From: Amoeboaphelidium protococcarum
Lineage: Eukaryota; Aphelidiomycota; Aphelidea
Assembly (NCBI GenBank): GCA_023515745.1
Contig: JALECJ010000005.1
Coordinates: 1 to 64,000, forward strand
DNA: 64,000 nt
Direction of reading: 5' to 3'
A program made the position numbers and the translations under genes. This document shows positions 37,077 to 47,600 of this stretch, in pieces (the stretch's first letter is position 1; every line of letters begins with the position of its first letter). The notes under the pieces were generated by a model that was not told the DNA's origin, did no database searches, and saw nothing but the letters and a program-made list of their open reading frames with translations.

Positions 37077-37458
37077 GACTCTATATATATATATTGTACA
37101 GTCAAGATCACGCGCTTAACAAAGACTAACGGGAAAATAGGGAAGGACAGACAGAAACTGAAACAAAAGAAGAGACTTTACCGCTGCGTCCCACATAAGA
37201 AGAGACTTGAAAGAAAAAGTTTGAGAGAGAGAGAGAGAGAACGCGACCTGTGAGCTTCCTTTACAACTGACGCGTAACAGGTCGGACAAGAAAAGGCTCT
37301 CGTTTCAACTTTCTGAAACCAAATTGTGTTATTTTCTTCTCCCTCTTCTTTGACTTTCTTAGTTGCTTAAACAATAATTGTAGCAGTCTATCATATTTCA
37401 CTATATATCTTTTTTGCGGTACTTTCATTGTCGTGTATTGTAAATATACGAGAGCATT
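37077..37458. other. divergent promoter region with GA/TA repeats
   Basis: 382 bases between APC2 and condensin, both starting here. It contains a (TA) run near 37083-37094 and a (GA)n run at 37223-37240. An 70-codon basic open frame on the minus strand is judged to be chance. Confidence 0.45.
37223..37240. repeat. (GA)n microsatellite
   Basis: An uninterrupted run of alternating G and A in the APC2/condensin intergenic region. Confidence 0.9.
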
Positions 37459-40041
37459 ATGCCTGAGGTTCATGATTTATTCCAAGTGTTTCAAGATGTT
37501 TAGTCTGGTGTGAATATGAAGTCCCACTTAAGTCTGGTGAAATAGTTGATACAGTAGCATACAGATGTCAAGTCTCAATTATAAAGCATTTTTGAACTTT
37601 TACTGGCTGTAAAGAGGAAGGAGAAATGTGTGGAGAATTGCTTTAAGTTCATCTCCTCTTTAATGCAGGAGAGTTTCTAGTTTTCTGAGCAAGAGTAGTT
37701 TGCGCCATGGTTGCCTCAATTACTTTGTTAAGAATTCTTATGTTCAAAAGACAAGTATGTGCGATAGAACTCTGCTCGTTTGTTGGCTCAGTGCTTAAGT
37801 TAGTTGAATGAGCTGGACGCAGATCTTCATGAAATCATACTAGGCGCTTTGGTCGAGAGAATCCGTGATATTGAGCCTGAGGTGCGCAAGAATGTCATTA
37901 TGGCTCTATCCAGGTTCTAGACTATGGATAAGAGTGATGAGGAGTTGGATGATGTTGGCGAAGTGTTGGTCTTTATCATGCAGAATGATCCCATCCCTGA
38001 TGTGAGGAAGGCATGTCTGATTAATCTGACAGTTTCAAAAGCTACTCTACCTCTAATGGTTGAACGCGTGCTTGATATTGATGAATCTATCGTTAAATTG
38101 CTATATAAGAAGTTACTTCCTCCTCTCATGAAAGATGAAATTTTTTTGAATGCTATCGACATGATAAGAATTATGAATGCAGGCGTTTAGTATACTGATC
38201 AGAACCTTGTTTTATTGAATGTAGAATTCATTTAAAGGTACCTGTTCAAGTCAGTTGAAGATATCCTAAGCTTTTACGAAAGCCAAAAAGATTAATTTTT
38301 GATAAAGGAGTATCTGGGATTGTTCTTTAAGCACGCTCATAAGTTTGATGTTAATCCTGAATTGGTATTCAATGAATTCAGTATTGCTAAAGGTGTAATT
38401 CTGTAATGTGGGATGGAAAGTGGACTTCTTTAGGATATTGAGGTGGCTAGTTTAGCTGGCCTATTGGATGATTTGAGAAGTCAAGGTTTGTCCAATGAAA
38501 GCATACAATTAGTTCTATCGTCATTGTAGTATCTTGATCTCAGCGATGAAGCTAGCAGAATCCAACTCTTAAACTCAGTCTAAGCTTTGGTTCAACTAAT
38601 TACTGTAGAAAATTTACCGCTTGTATTCAAGTCTTTACATTATATTTATCAAAATGATGCCGACTTTGCTGCGTATTCTAATCAACTTATGGAACAATTA
38701 CTGCAGGAGATTGAGGCGGAGAATTAGAATCCTTTGGAATAGGTAACTAGACGATTTTCCACCTCGAATATTCGCGATAGTTCAGTGCTGGAATCTAAAT
38801 AGTTACGTCTTCTTACTTACATCAAGTCCACTCTGAAAGTTGTAGACAAGACTCTGGAACATTATCCATCTCTGCTGTAATATTTAGACTCTGTGGTCAT
38901 CCCAAGTATTAGTGAAGGCGTGGAATCGTTTCAAATCATTGGTATCGAGTGCCTATCTCTGTATAGTATACTTCATCCAGTGTTGGCAAAATAGAATTTT
39001 CTATTTGTTTAGAGTGTCGCAGAGAGTGGTGGCACAGTTCAAGATCTTGCCCTGAAGACATTGTATGACCTGCTACTTCTGTATGGAATCGAGTTTTTTG
39101 TCGAGGACGGATCAGTATCATACAACGACTTGTCATCCTTATTGTATGGGCTGTTTTCATAAAAAGCTCAGGAATTCTCCTCCGCTGAATTATTAAAGAC
39201 TGTCCTGATTGGATCATGCAGATTGCTATTGTCCCAGAACTTGTTAGCTACCTTGTCTTATCCTGTACAGTCCTTATCTCAATCGCTATTGGAGTAGCTA
39301 CTCTCATCTCTGCTAAAAGATCCGCCAATTAATCAAGACGTCAGATTGTTTTTGGAAGAGTGTCTGCAAGCCTTCTGTACATACAGTCTGTAGAATCAAA
39401 GGCTCGCTTTGAAATTGTTCTAGTCTTGTTTATGCGAGAAATTGTCAAGATTGGACTAGAACCTTACGAGCCGTTTAGGGGACTATTTTCTTCAATGGAC
39501 AGACTGCTCTAAAATTCAGTAGGTTAGCAATAACAGCGAGGCTTCAGATGTCGACATATACGTAGATTCTTGTATCGGGTTGATTAATGATGCTGCGACT
39601 TACTCTGTGGAAGTACTGCTCACGGTGTGCAAATTGCTTTGTGAGTTCAATTTTCCCAAGTAGACACCACGGAATTAGCTGGATCTATTGCTCACGAATA
39701 TTGAAGCCGTATTGGAAGATGTTCATGAGAAGGCGTGCATTATGAGCTTGTAAAAGTTGAAGTATCATGTTGAAGATTCTATGGCTAGATGCAAAACAAT
39801 GGTGGTACAAGATGATGGAAGTACGATCAACTTGGACGCGACCATTAGACGTACAAGAAGGAAGAATGCTGGTGTTAATAAAGATAAAGTTGATCAAGAA
39901 GATGAAATCATCGGTGATGATAATATTGATCAAGACGAAGTTGCATTAATCTTGATTGACAATTCTTCGAGTGATGAATAAGAAGAGCTCTCCGATGGAG
40001 AAGAAGGTGTTATAGCTGACGGTGATGACAATGAAAAGTGA
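37459..40041 (+). CDS. condensin complex subunit 3 (CAP-G / Ycg1)
   Basis: An 860-residue HEAT-repeat protein, no intron. The N-terminus resembles Ycg1/CAP-G (LFQVFQDVQSGVNMKSHLSL, then CVENCFKFISSLMQE). A diagnostic HEAT stretch is YVRQNSARLLAQCLSQLNEL, LVERIRDIEPEVRKNVIMAL, DPIPDVRKACLINLTVSKAT and ALPFLVERVRD-like TLPLMVERVLDIDES. The C-terminus is an acidic tail (DEQEELSDGEEGV). CAP-G with CAP-H binds DNA in mitotic condensin. The protein is very rich in TAG/TAA Gln and ends only 29 bp before the tail-to-tail URC4 stop. Confidence 0.88.
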
Positions 40042-40070
40042 AATTGATAGTCAAAATACTCTGTTATGTA

Positions 40071-41366
40071 TCAAAAGATAGTACCATCACTGAGAATCTA
40101 GATAGGTGGACCTTTGGTGTGAGGTCTCCTCTTAGCCGCAATCTCACGACCTGCTTTCCACGTACCACCTTCCAAGATGTTTACCAGTGGTAGCTCTTCA
40201 ATAGACATTTCATAACGTTTTTTCACATCCTCTCCCACTTTATCCAGAAGTGCAACGGTAAGTGATCTCCACTCAATTATAACTTGATGGGAGGCCTTGA
40301 ATAGCGGGAGATCCTACTGATATGCAGAGTCCTTGACTGAAGCTGCATTGGACAGACCCTCTTTCACAAATTTCTCCTTCAACTTTAATACACCAAAATC
40401 AACAAAGAGACCTCCATTGCGATACTCTGCAAGTCCAGTCATTTTAGTGGCATTAGTAATTCGCAACTGACCAAATCTGCTGTCAACCAGAGGCTCTATC
40501 AAAGAGTAAATCAACCACTAAGACAGTTTATGAAAGGACACGTAATCTTGAATGCTCTCATTAAACCACACATCTCCCAGATAACTTTCGCCAATAAAAG
40601 TTGCCACACGCGGCCATATATCTCCAAACCCATCGATAGCAATAGTCCAAACATCATCAATATCCACCTGATTACTACCGCCACTGAGTGACGACAAATA
40701 ATCATATATACAGCCCGGTCTTGAAAGAGACTATTAATCGCCAGTCTAAAAGAACTTTTTACTCTTCAAAACTGCACCCAATGAATTGAGCAATTTACAG
40801 CGACCCTCAAGACCAAGAATTTGATTTCCATCACCAACTTGAAGGCCAGCGGATAGTTATTACACAGTCAAAGCCTCCAAACCAACTGAATCGGCTTAGA
40901 AAGGCTACTTCTACGGGCAACCACTAAAGAGACCATCTGTGAACATTTACAGTGCCGCCAAAGCCAAGCCTTCACTACGACCAATCTCCTATCCAGAGCT
41001 AGTTTTGAATTTCCACTAATTACCAGCACCAGCATCTAACAGCACAGATACAGTGAACAGGTCCAATAGGCGGCGAGTCTATTCACTGCGATCCACTCCA
41101 GCCTGAGTCCACGCATCCAGAACAGGTTGCAGATAATCCACACCGCCAACCTTGTAATGTCTCCACCTGGCATGCATCGGGATATCCTTCACACTCTTGT
41201 AATCTCTCTTGATAATCTGGTCCACATAATCAACCACCAGAGACAGTTGAGACATGTCCACATTAAAATATTTCAGATTTCCCTTCAAACCACATTCCAG
41301 CACTTTCTGAGACTATTACCTAACGCTATCCAGAGATTTCAAATACTAAATCTACTCCGCACTCAT
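40071..41366 (-). CDS. URC4: URC4, DUF1688 uracil catabolism protein
   Basis: A 431-residue intron-free protein with the DUF1688 pattern: NLKYFNVDMSQLSLVVDYVD, IPMHARWRHYKVGGVD, GLFSGCPQ, FGDIWPRVATFIGES, LTGLAEYRNGGLFVD-like sequence and the family C-terminus KRRPHTKGPPIQILSDGTIF. DUF1688/URC4 acts with URC1 in the reductive-pathway-independent uracil degradation described in Lachancea, and URC1-URC4 pairs also occur in bacterial operons; its exact reaction is not settled. The start MSAEQIQYLKSLDSVRQQ has UAR codons in the first helix. It lies 10.7 kb from URC1 on the opposite strand. Confidence 0.93.
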
Positions 41367-41614
41367 ATTTTTATCAATTATCAAGTAAAAATGGTTAATA
41401 AAAGATGAATACTCCGGTGTTATAACGTTAAAGGTACTGAAAAGGTAGAGAGTTAAAACGCCGTGAGAGAAAGCTGAACTTTTAAAGCGGGAGGCGTTTG
41501 GACTGCGATAATCTATTCATGCAGCAAGTACAGAGTGTAACTGCGCGTGTATAAGTTATGAAAATAGTAATAAATGCTCTAATATATATTTATTTACCAC
41601 TATCAAAATATAAA

Positions 41615-42196
41615 TCACAATTGCGCGTTGGTGGATTACTCGAAATCTTGATTGCTGAAGGATGATGCCATGGAGGAGTACTTCTTACCGCTCTTACTCC
41701 TGATGAGTTGAGGAGTGGCGGCAAATGGTGACGATGATGATGATTGCTTTGACGCGTCCACCTGAGATAGTCTTTTCTTGTACAGCGATGACTTGTGCTT
41801 CAACATATCGCGATAGCTGTCTCCTTAATCACCATTGATATTGCTACCGCCACCTTGTGACTACTACTAGGATAACAATAAAGATGGGGACTATAACTAC
41901 TAAGACGACGACGATGATGATTATTGATCCAGGCTCTGTATATTGAGTAATTGATCACTAGTCTACCGGACAATCATATTTAATCGCTTCTTCTAACGCT
42001 CCAAATACTCTTTACGCATATTCTCTTCATCATTGTCGCGCTGAGTGTCAAACATATCAGAGCTATATCCTTGTGCATCACCGCCGCGTTTACCATCTCC
42101 ACCAATACCATTGTTATTATTAATCAGCTACTCATTAGCACTCTACTCCTCTTCCTCTTGAATATTAGACCTCAGCGATGAACTACAACAGCCCAT
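41615..42196 (-). CDS. MGCC lipid-anchored protein, LAMTOR1/Ego1-like candidate
   Basis: A 193-residue protein beginning MGCCSSSLRSN, a textbook signal for N-myristoylation at Gly2 and palmitoylation at Cys3/Cys4. An acidic patch and the helix EENMRKEYLERQKKRLNMIV RQTSDQLLNIQSL follow, similar in place and character to LAMTOR1 (p18) and Ego1, the lysosome/vacuole anchors of the Ragulator/EGO complex. The rest is Ser/Gln-rich low complexity, with many Gln written TAG or TAA, and a basic C-terminal part. Lipid anchoring is strongly predicted; the Ragulator role is only a suggestion. Confidence 0.6.
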
Positions 42197-42452
42197 TTTA
42201 TAATATTCTTTTATAAAGAGAGTAAATAGAGTAATTCAAATGATTTTATTTCGGCTATACTCCAATAGATTAAGGATGAGAAGAGAGCGAACGGCAGCGA
42301 AAATCATTCCGCGTTGTTCTTTTCTCTTTGCAAAACGAGATCTCCTGCAAAATTTATTTTTGAGAGAACTTACTAGTTAGGTGTCTGGTTGTAATTTAAT
42401 AATTATAATTTTGATATAATATATTAATTGTGCATTTTAAGTAATTAATAGT

Positions 42453-43720
42453 ATGACAGGAAATTAAGAGGAGGACGAGTTAGATCAAGTGCTATTTGAG
42501 GGCAATAAGGTGGAGGAGGAGAAGTAGGCGAAAAACTCTAATGTTAATCTGCAACAATAGTCGGATGAGGATGAAGATTCCAGTGATGATGATGATGATT
42601 TGGAGATTATTTTGGATGGTGGTACAGATGGTAATACTTTAGGGGGGTCATCGCTGTTCTAGAGTGGTGCTGTTGGATTAGTTCAGAGTGGAATGTCTGC
42701 TAATATGCAAAAAAGCAACCTCTAGTCGTCCTCAGGTGGTGGGTAATCTTTGTCGCAATAATAACATTCTTTAGATGGAAAGTCACTGCAATATTCCTCT
42801 GCTTAGTCCCACATCTAATAGTCATAGTAGTAATCATAATCATAATAATAGCCAGCTATGGATGAAGTTATCCCGATTAGACGCGGTATGATCAATATCG
42901 ACGGAATTGGAATTCATAGAGACAAACCAATCCTGGATTTTAATATCGATTTGGATATACCTGATAGTGAGAAGGGTTGGATGAAGCCGGGAGCTGATGT
43001 CACCGACTACTTTAATTATGGATTCACGGAGGATACGTGGCGTCTGTACTGTATAAAGTAGCGAGAATTGAGAGATGAGCTGGCCATCAACAAGAAGAGT
43101 GTATTTGACAGAGCCGCCATATTGAAGGAGTATCAGCAGAAAATTGGATCTTCTTCATCCGGAGGGAAGTAGACGGGAGATTCAGCTCAGGTGGATAGTA
43201 GCGGTGATTACTAGCAGTAGAAATAGTATTAATAAGGTGAATAACGTGATTTATCTCAAAGCTAGAGAGGATCAGACTACCGTCATTATCAACAGCACTA
43301 TGCTCAGCAAGATCATGTTAGTAAAAGCCGTGAGAGGAAGCGAAGTAGAGATGTTAGTCGCCATTCATATGGTGGACGGGCTCCTTCAGCTGGTGATGTC
43401 AGAGATTATTCATAGACTCGAGATAAGAGATACAAAGTGGATTATGATAATTAACTCATGCTGTGGATGATCCTCGTTATGCCGCGCATCAGTATGATGA
43501 TTATTACTATCAGCAGCAGGCGTAATTGTAGCAGCAGTAGCCACCTATAGATTCGGCGCAGTATCAAGATGAATATAGACGCTATGATCCGTCTTAAGAC
43601 TATAGATATGCAGACTAGTACTACAGTTAGTAAGATTAACAGCAACATGCGTAGTATGATGATTATTATCAACGCGAAGGATACTATAATTAACAGTACG
43701 ATGATTCTAAGCGAAGATGA
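42453..43720 (+). CDS. FIP1-like pre-mRNA 3'-end processing factor, with an apparent one-base break
   Basis: The frame from 42453 encodes an acidic, Gln-rich N-terminus and then the Fip1 signature WMKPGADVTDYFNYGFTEDT followed by WRLYCIKQRELRDELAINKK. Fip1 bridges poly(A) polymerase and the cleavage/polyadenylation complex. Downstream is an Arg/Ser/Asp and Gln/Tyr-rich tail. Near 43448-43457 the Tyr/Gln/Asp-rich composition jumps to a frame equivalent to -1 (QYDDYYYQQQAQLQQQQPP ending SKRR and TGA 43718-43720), while the original frame becomes Ile/Met-rich and runs on to TGA 43758-43760. No GT-AG intron can bridge this, because the second frame has a TGA just upstream. A missing base in the assembly is likeliest. 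Confidence 0.83.
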
Positions 43721-43829
43721 TCTATATTATTAATAGCTGTATAAGTACCTATTCATGTGAAAATAAATATTTATGCATAATAATACAAAGTCTAGTTTTA
43801 TTATTTATAAATGCAAATTTTTAAAGTCA

Positions 43830-44558
43830 TCATTTCCACCAGGATACACAACCTAAACCGCTTTCATTCATTGCAGCAGTAATGTCAAAGTGTGATGTAT
43901 CCTTTCTATCAGCAGCGGATCCCAAGTCTATTTAAGATGATCCAGCTGCATTTTTAGCAAGCTGTTACTATTATAACAATTGCTGCTATTACTATTATTA
44001 TTATTAAGCCTAGAATGGCTATAAGAGTTGCGACTTGACAGCTTATCGCGTCAATTTGGACTCTTTGAAGTTTAATGCATTGACTCGGAATCTCACAATC
44101 TCACCTTGATCAAAGTATAAAAATTACTCTCCATCTGCCTATTCATCATCATCTTCGTCGTCGTCTCCTTCAGTAGGCCATTTCCATACCTGCTCCTGCA
44201 CATCAAACACTGATCCATCCATCAATAGATGTTTAGGCACAAAGATGTCATGAAAGAAGCCCAGCGTGACGTGTATCCCCTCTGCAGTGCTGGATCTAAT
44301 TTTACCCTCCAACACTTCGCCCACACATGGTCGCAGCACGATCAGCCTGAACGTGATGTTAACACATACACAGCCATCATCCACCTCGGGATCACCAATT
44401 TCCACAATATCATGGAGACATATACACAGACCAACATTGATCAGCACTTTATTTGCATATTTCACGTCCACTTCATCCCGCAAAGCTTCCAAATGAGGCT
44501 TTCCCAAATCCTACGGTTATATCCGTATTGTATCTTCAATTTTAGCAAGAGCGAACAT
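43830..44558 (-). CDS. RNA polymerase III subunit RPC8 (Rpc25/POLR3H)
   Basis: A 242-residue intron-free protein. It starts MFALAKIEDTIRIQPQDLGK and continues with the RPB7-like tip domain and S1/OB domain (KVLINVGLCICLHDIVEIGD, VNITFRLIVLRPCVGEVLEG, GIHVTLGFFHDIFVPKHLL, then GEIVRFRV). It ends ESGLGCVSWWK, the POLR3H C-terminus. RPC8 pairs with RPC9 as the Pol III stalk used in initiation. Between the S1 domain and the end is a polyglutamine tract (plus-strand 43961-44008) written mainly as TAA/TAG. It is next to the Pol I subunit RPA12 on the same strand. Confidence 0.93.
43961..44008 (-). repeat. polyglutamine tract encoded mostly by UAA/UAG (in RPC8)
   Basis: About 14 Gln codons interrupted by Leu-Leu, mostly TAA and TAG with only a few CAG/CAA, inside the RPC8 reading frame. 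Confidence 0.8.
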
Positions 44559-44759
44559 TTAATTTAATAATAAAGTTGTTATTATAGCAATAAGCAATGT
44601 AAAATTACAAGAAGATCGCTGGGATGTTGATAAGGAGAAAACTGTAAAAAGAAGTACTCAAATCAGTCAACATCCTCTTATGCAATGACGCAGACTAACT
44701 GTACGCGTATAAAGTATATTAACAGCAAGCATGAAATATATTTAGTCTAAACAAATATA

Positions 44760-45173
44760 TCACGAGTTAAGCGAGTATGTATATTTGCATTTGAGACACG
44801 TGTAGAACACAGTCTATCCTTCGTCAGCACTTCGCAACTGCATAGTAAAGAATTTCATCTTATCGTGGCCACACTTCTCACACCGCTCCTCTATGATAGC
44901 TCCACTATTCTCATCTATACCAGTATCCAGGCTACCATTGTGATTATAACTAGACTACTTCAGCGATTTCCTACTCTTGCTTATATTCTTCTTATTCTCA
45001 AATGTGGACGCGGCAATGCTATTGAGGCACTGCGAGCATTAGATCCACTCATTGAATGCATTAGGCAAGTCTAATAGATTACCGCACACTTGACAGAATA
45101 ACGAGTGATAAACCTTTGGCGCTTACTCTTTTTATTGTTATTATTACTGTTATGATATTTACTACATTGACAT
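44760..45173 (-). CDS. RNA polymerase I subunit RPA12 (A12.2)
   Basis: A 137-residue protein with two zinc ribbons. The N-terminal one is CQVCGNLLDLPNAFNEWIQC followed by SQC; the C-terminal one, TFIIS-like, is [30 protein letters not shown] then LKCKYTYS. The Ser-Ala-Asp-Glu-Gly block before the last pair is RPA12-typical, and the subunit supports RNA cleavage and termination by Pol I. The N-terminus after MSMQQIS is a run of Gln written almost only as TAA (plus-strand about 45122-45167), missing from homologues. The Gln of DEGQTVF is TAG and conserved. Confidence 0.93.
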
Positions 45174-45351
45174 TTTACTCAAATTGCTTATCAGGTAGAA
45201 GTTTGATACTTTTTTTCCCAGTAAAGGAGCTCCTCTAAATTCCTCTCTCAACACACTTTTGATCAAACAACAAGCTGAGATCTCTTTCTCTTAACTCACA
45301 ATCAGTTGTTAAATTCCATCAAATATATATTGATTTTAGTGATTACATATT

Positions 45352-46047
45352 ATGCCTGCAGATTTTAAGCGTATAGCCAGAGTAAGAATTTTAATTGAAT
45401 TGAGATTTAAGATATATATGAAACTGAGAGATGTTGTGGTGTAGGAGATTAAAGATTATCAATCGGACTCTGATCAATCTACAGTGTATTGCGAGCTAAT
45501 TGGGAATAATCATCTGAAGGGATTGATTAAAGGCCCGGATGGAACTGCTTACTAGAAGGGATGGTTCATGATTGATATTCGATTAGATGCTGGATATCCA
45601 TTCTATCCGCCAAAGGTTAAATTTGACACTAAAGTATGGCATCCGAATATCAGTTCCGAGAGTGGAGCCATATGTTTAGACATTCTCACGTCTAAGGCTT
45701 GGTCTCCGGCACTGAACATTAAGAGCATTCTTCTATCACTGCTCGCACTGCTTTAATCACCCATTCCGGATGATCCACAAGATGCTGAGGTTGCGCGATA
45801 GTTGCTCAGTAATCCACAAGAATTTTAGAATACTGCAGAGTTTTGGACCGATTCATTCGCTGCCTTCCCCTCATAAGAGTAGATTGGTAAAATTATCGAG
45901 ATTCTCCCGGCACTTGCTCAGAATTAAATGAAGGTCAGGCTTTAATTGCTCATGAATGATATGCAGGAGGAGAAGACTATTCAGTAGTTGAGCGAAGAGT
46001 ATGGTCAATCTGTGCCTGAGAAGACTGCTTTTAGTAGCAATAGCTGA
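45352..46047 (+). CDS. ubiquitin-conjugating enzyme E2, UBE2K/Ubc1 type
   Basis: Exons 45352-45381 and 45445-46047 (63-nt intron) give 210 residues. Exon 1 encodes only [10 protein letters not shown]. The UBC fold shows [40 protein letters not shown] and active-site Cys in [20 protein letters not shown], then [22 protein letters not shown]-terminal extension ([20 protein letters not shown]...[18 protein letters not shown]) corresponds in place to the UBA domain of UBE2K/Ubc1 but is degenerate. UBE2K-type E2s build Lys48 chains. UAR codons fill several Gln positions, for example TAYQKGW, which is Gln or Glu in homologues. Confidence 0.92.
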
Positions 46048-46166
46048 CTTTCTGCGTGTATAGTTTAAATTTAACTTGGTACAATAACAAAGAGATACAC
46101 TCTATAGATATAGCTTTTTTAGAATTGAGTTATATAATGTTTACTTATTTAATCATACCAAACTTG

Positions 46167-47135
46167 TCAACTCTAATTTACGGATTTCAATAGACTGAGA
46201 GCCTCTTCCAGATTTCTTATGGCTGTTGGAAGATCATCATATTACAGGGCACTTATCACGTACCGACAATGTTTAACAGCTTGATCAGACACTGAAGGAT
46301 CTAATACTACCGGAATGACGTTATTATAAGTAGGAGGAGCATTAAATGACGTCTAACTAGTCGGTCTACTTGCAGATCCGGGAGTATTCAACTTTTACGA
46401 AGCAGGTGATATAGGTTGTTATTAGAATGATCTTCCACTATAAGATTATTATTACTGATTAAACGCGGTGGGAGATTATGGCAGAGACGACTATGATGAC
46501 TATTATTTATGCATAGAGCTACTATCAAAGGAATCCACATTCTGTGAAGATGCACCTTGATCCGAAGCCGCCGCCTAGTCTAAATCTTACGCAAGATCTA
46601 GCACCTCATCATCTAATGAAGTTGGTTTAGATGCCGGCCGATTCTCTTTTACAGCTTTACTAATCTCAGCGGCACGCCACTTGGAATACTTTATCTTTTC
46701 ATCTACAGATGGATCAGTTTAACCAAACACGGAGAGCACTTGCATGAATATATTCGCAGCTAAGAAAGTCGGTGCAATGGATTTAGGTGGTGGCTTATCC
46801 GGTGAATTCAAGGCAGACTTGCGATCCACAGCGTCAGCCTGATAAAAGATCTTCAGTGCAAAATCACTAATATGTTCATACGCCAGATCATCATTGGTCA
46901 TTATCTATGCAAACTCTTCATTCTGGCACAGTGTAGACTTTTCAGATTCTAACTAATCCAGAAGCTTAACTAAATACTGAGTGGAATCTTTATCACGATC
47001 CTTCACGGCCAAACCCATCTTGGCCGCATAGTACTTGCAATAATAAGATACCACAGGTGCCCTGCTCTACAATTCTTGCGATCTCTACAGAAAAGGGCCC
47101 AGCTGCTTCAACTACGCTGGTGGTGGTTACTGCAT
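46167..47135 (-). CDS. VTA1: VTA1/LIP5, activator of the ESCRT ATPase VPS4
   Basis: A 322-residue intron-free protein. The N-terminal domain (LKQLGPFLQRSQELQSRAPV followed by VSYYCKYYAAKMGL) and HISDFALKIFYQADAVDRKS, PTFLAANIFMQVLSVFGQTD, EKIKYSKWRAAEISKAVKE are the tandem-MIT features of VTA1. A Gln/Ser/Pro-rich linker follows, and the C-terminal VSL region (DPSVSDQAVKHCRYVISALQ, YDDLPTAIRNLEEALSLL) binds VPS4. VTA1 stimulates ESCRT-III disassembly in multivesicular body formation. The start MQQPPPAQLKQLG has a TAA and TAG among its first residues, so standard-code translation misses it. Confidence 0.94.
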
Positions 47136-47600
47136 CCTTCTTCAATCTGATTCTTTTTATCTGAATATGAACAGTCAAGATGTCCTGACAATAAAGTTTA
47201 ATTTGCACCTATCACAAATCAATGCAGAAGGATAAATGAAGCGTGTCGTTTCAGAAAGAAAGAGAAGAAGAAGAATTTGTTCTGCTGTTCTGAACTCTCG
47301 GTACGACAATTCTTCTGTCTCTGTCTCTGGCTTTCACTTCCCACACACGCCCGCCTTCTCGTGCCCAATGTCGCGCGTCACTCATTCTCTTGGTCGTTCT
47401 GAACGAAATCTTCTTCCATTATTTCCGTTTCACGCTTCAATTCTTCAAAGTTTCGAAACTCTCCGTCCTCTTTCTTCTCTTCTTCTTCTGTACTGTTTTG
47501 CCTGAAAGAGAAAAATCGCCAAGTCTGAACACAGTCTTTCCAGTTATAAAATACACACTAATATTTGATAGTATTTATTTATTACTTAAAAGTATTCAAT
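47136..47600. other. divergent intergenic region, CT-rich
   Basis: 465 bases between VTA1 and ULP1, which start in opposite directions. Rich in TTC/TCT runs (for example 47460-47500). No gene was recognised. Confidence 0.45.

Noticed and set aside
37261-37473. Basic 70-residue minus-strand frame in the APC2/condensin promoter
   Set aside because: Lies in a promoter with repeats, overlaps the condensin start and shows no link to APC2 N-terminal sequence.
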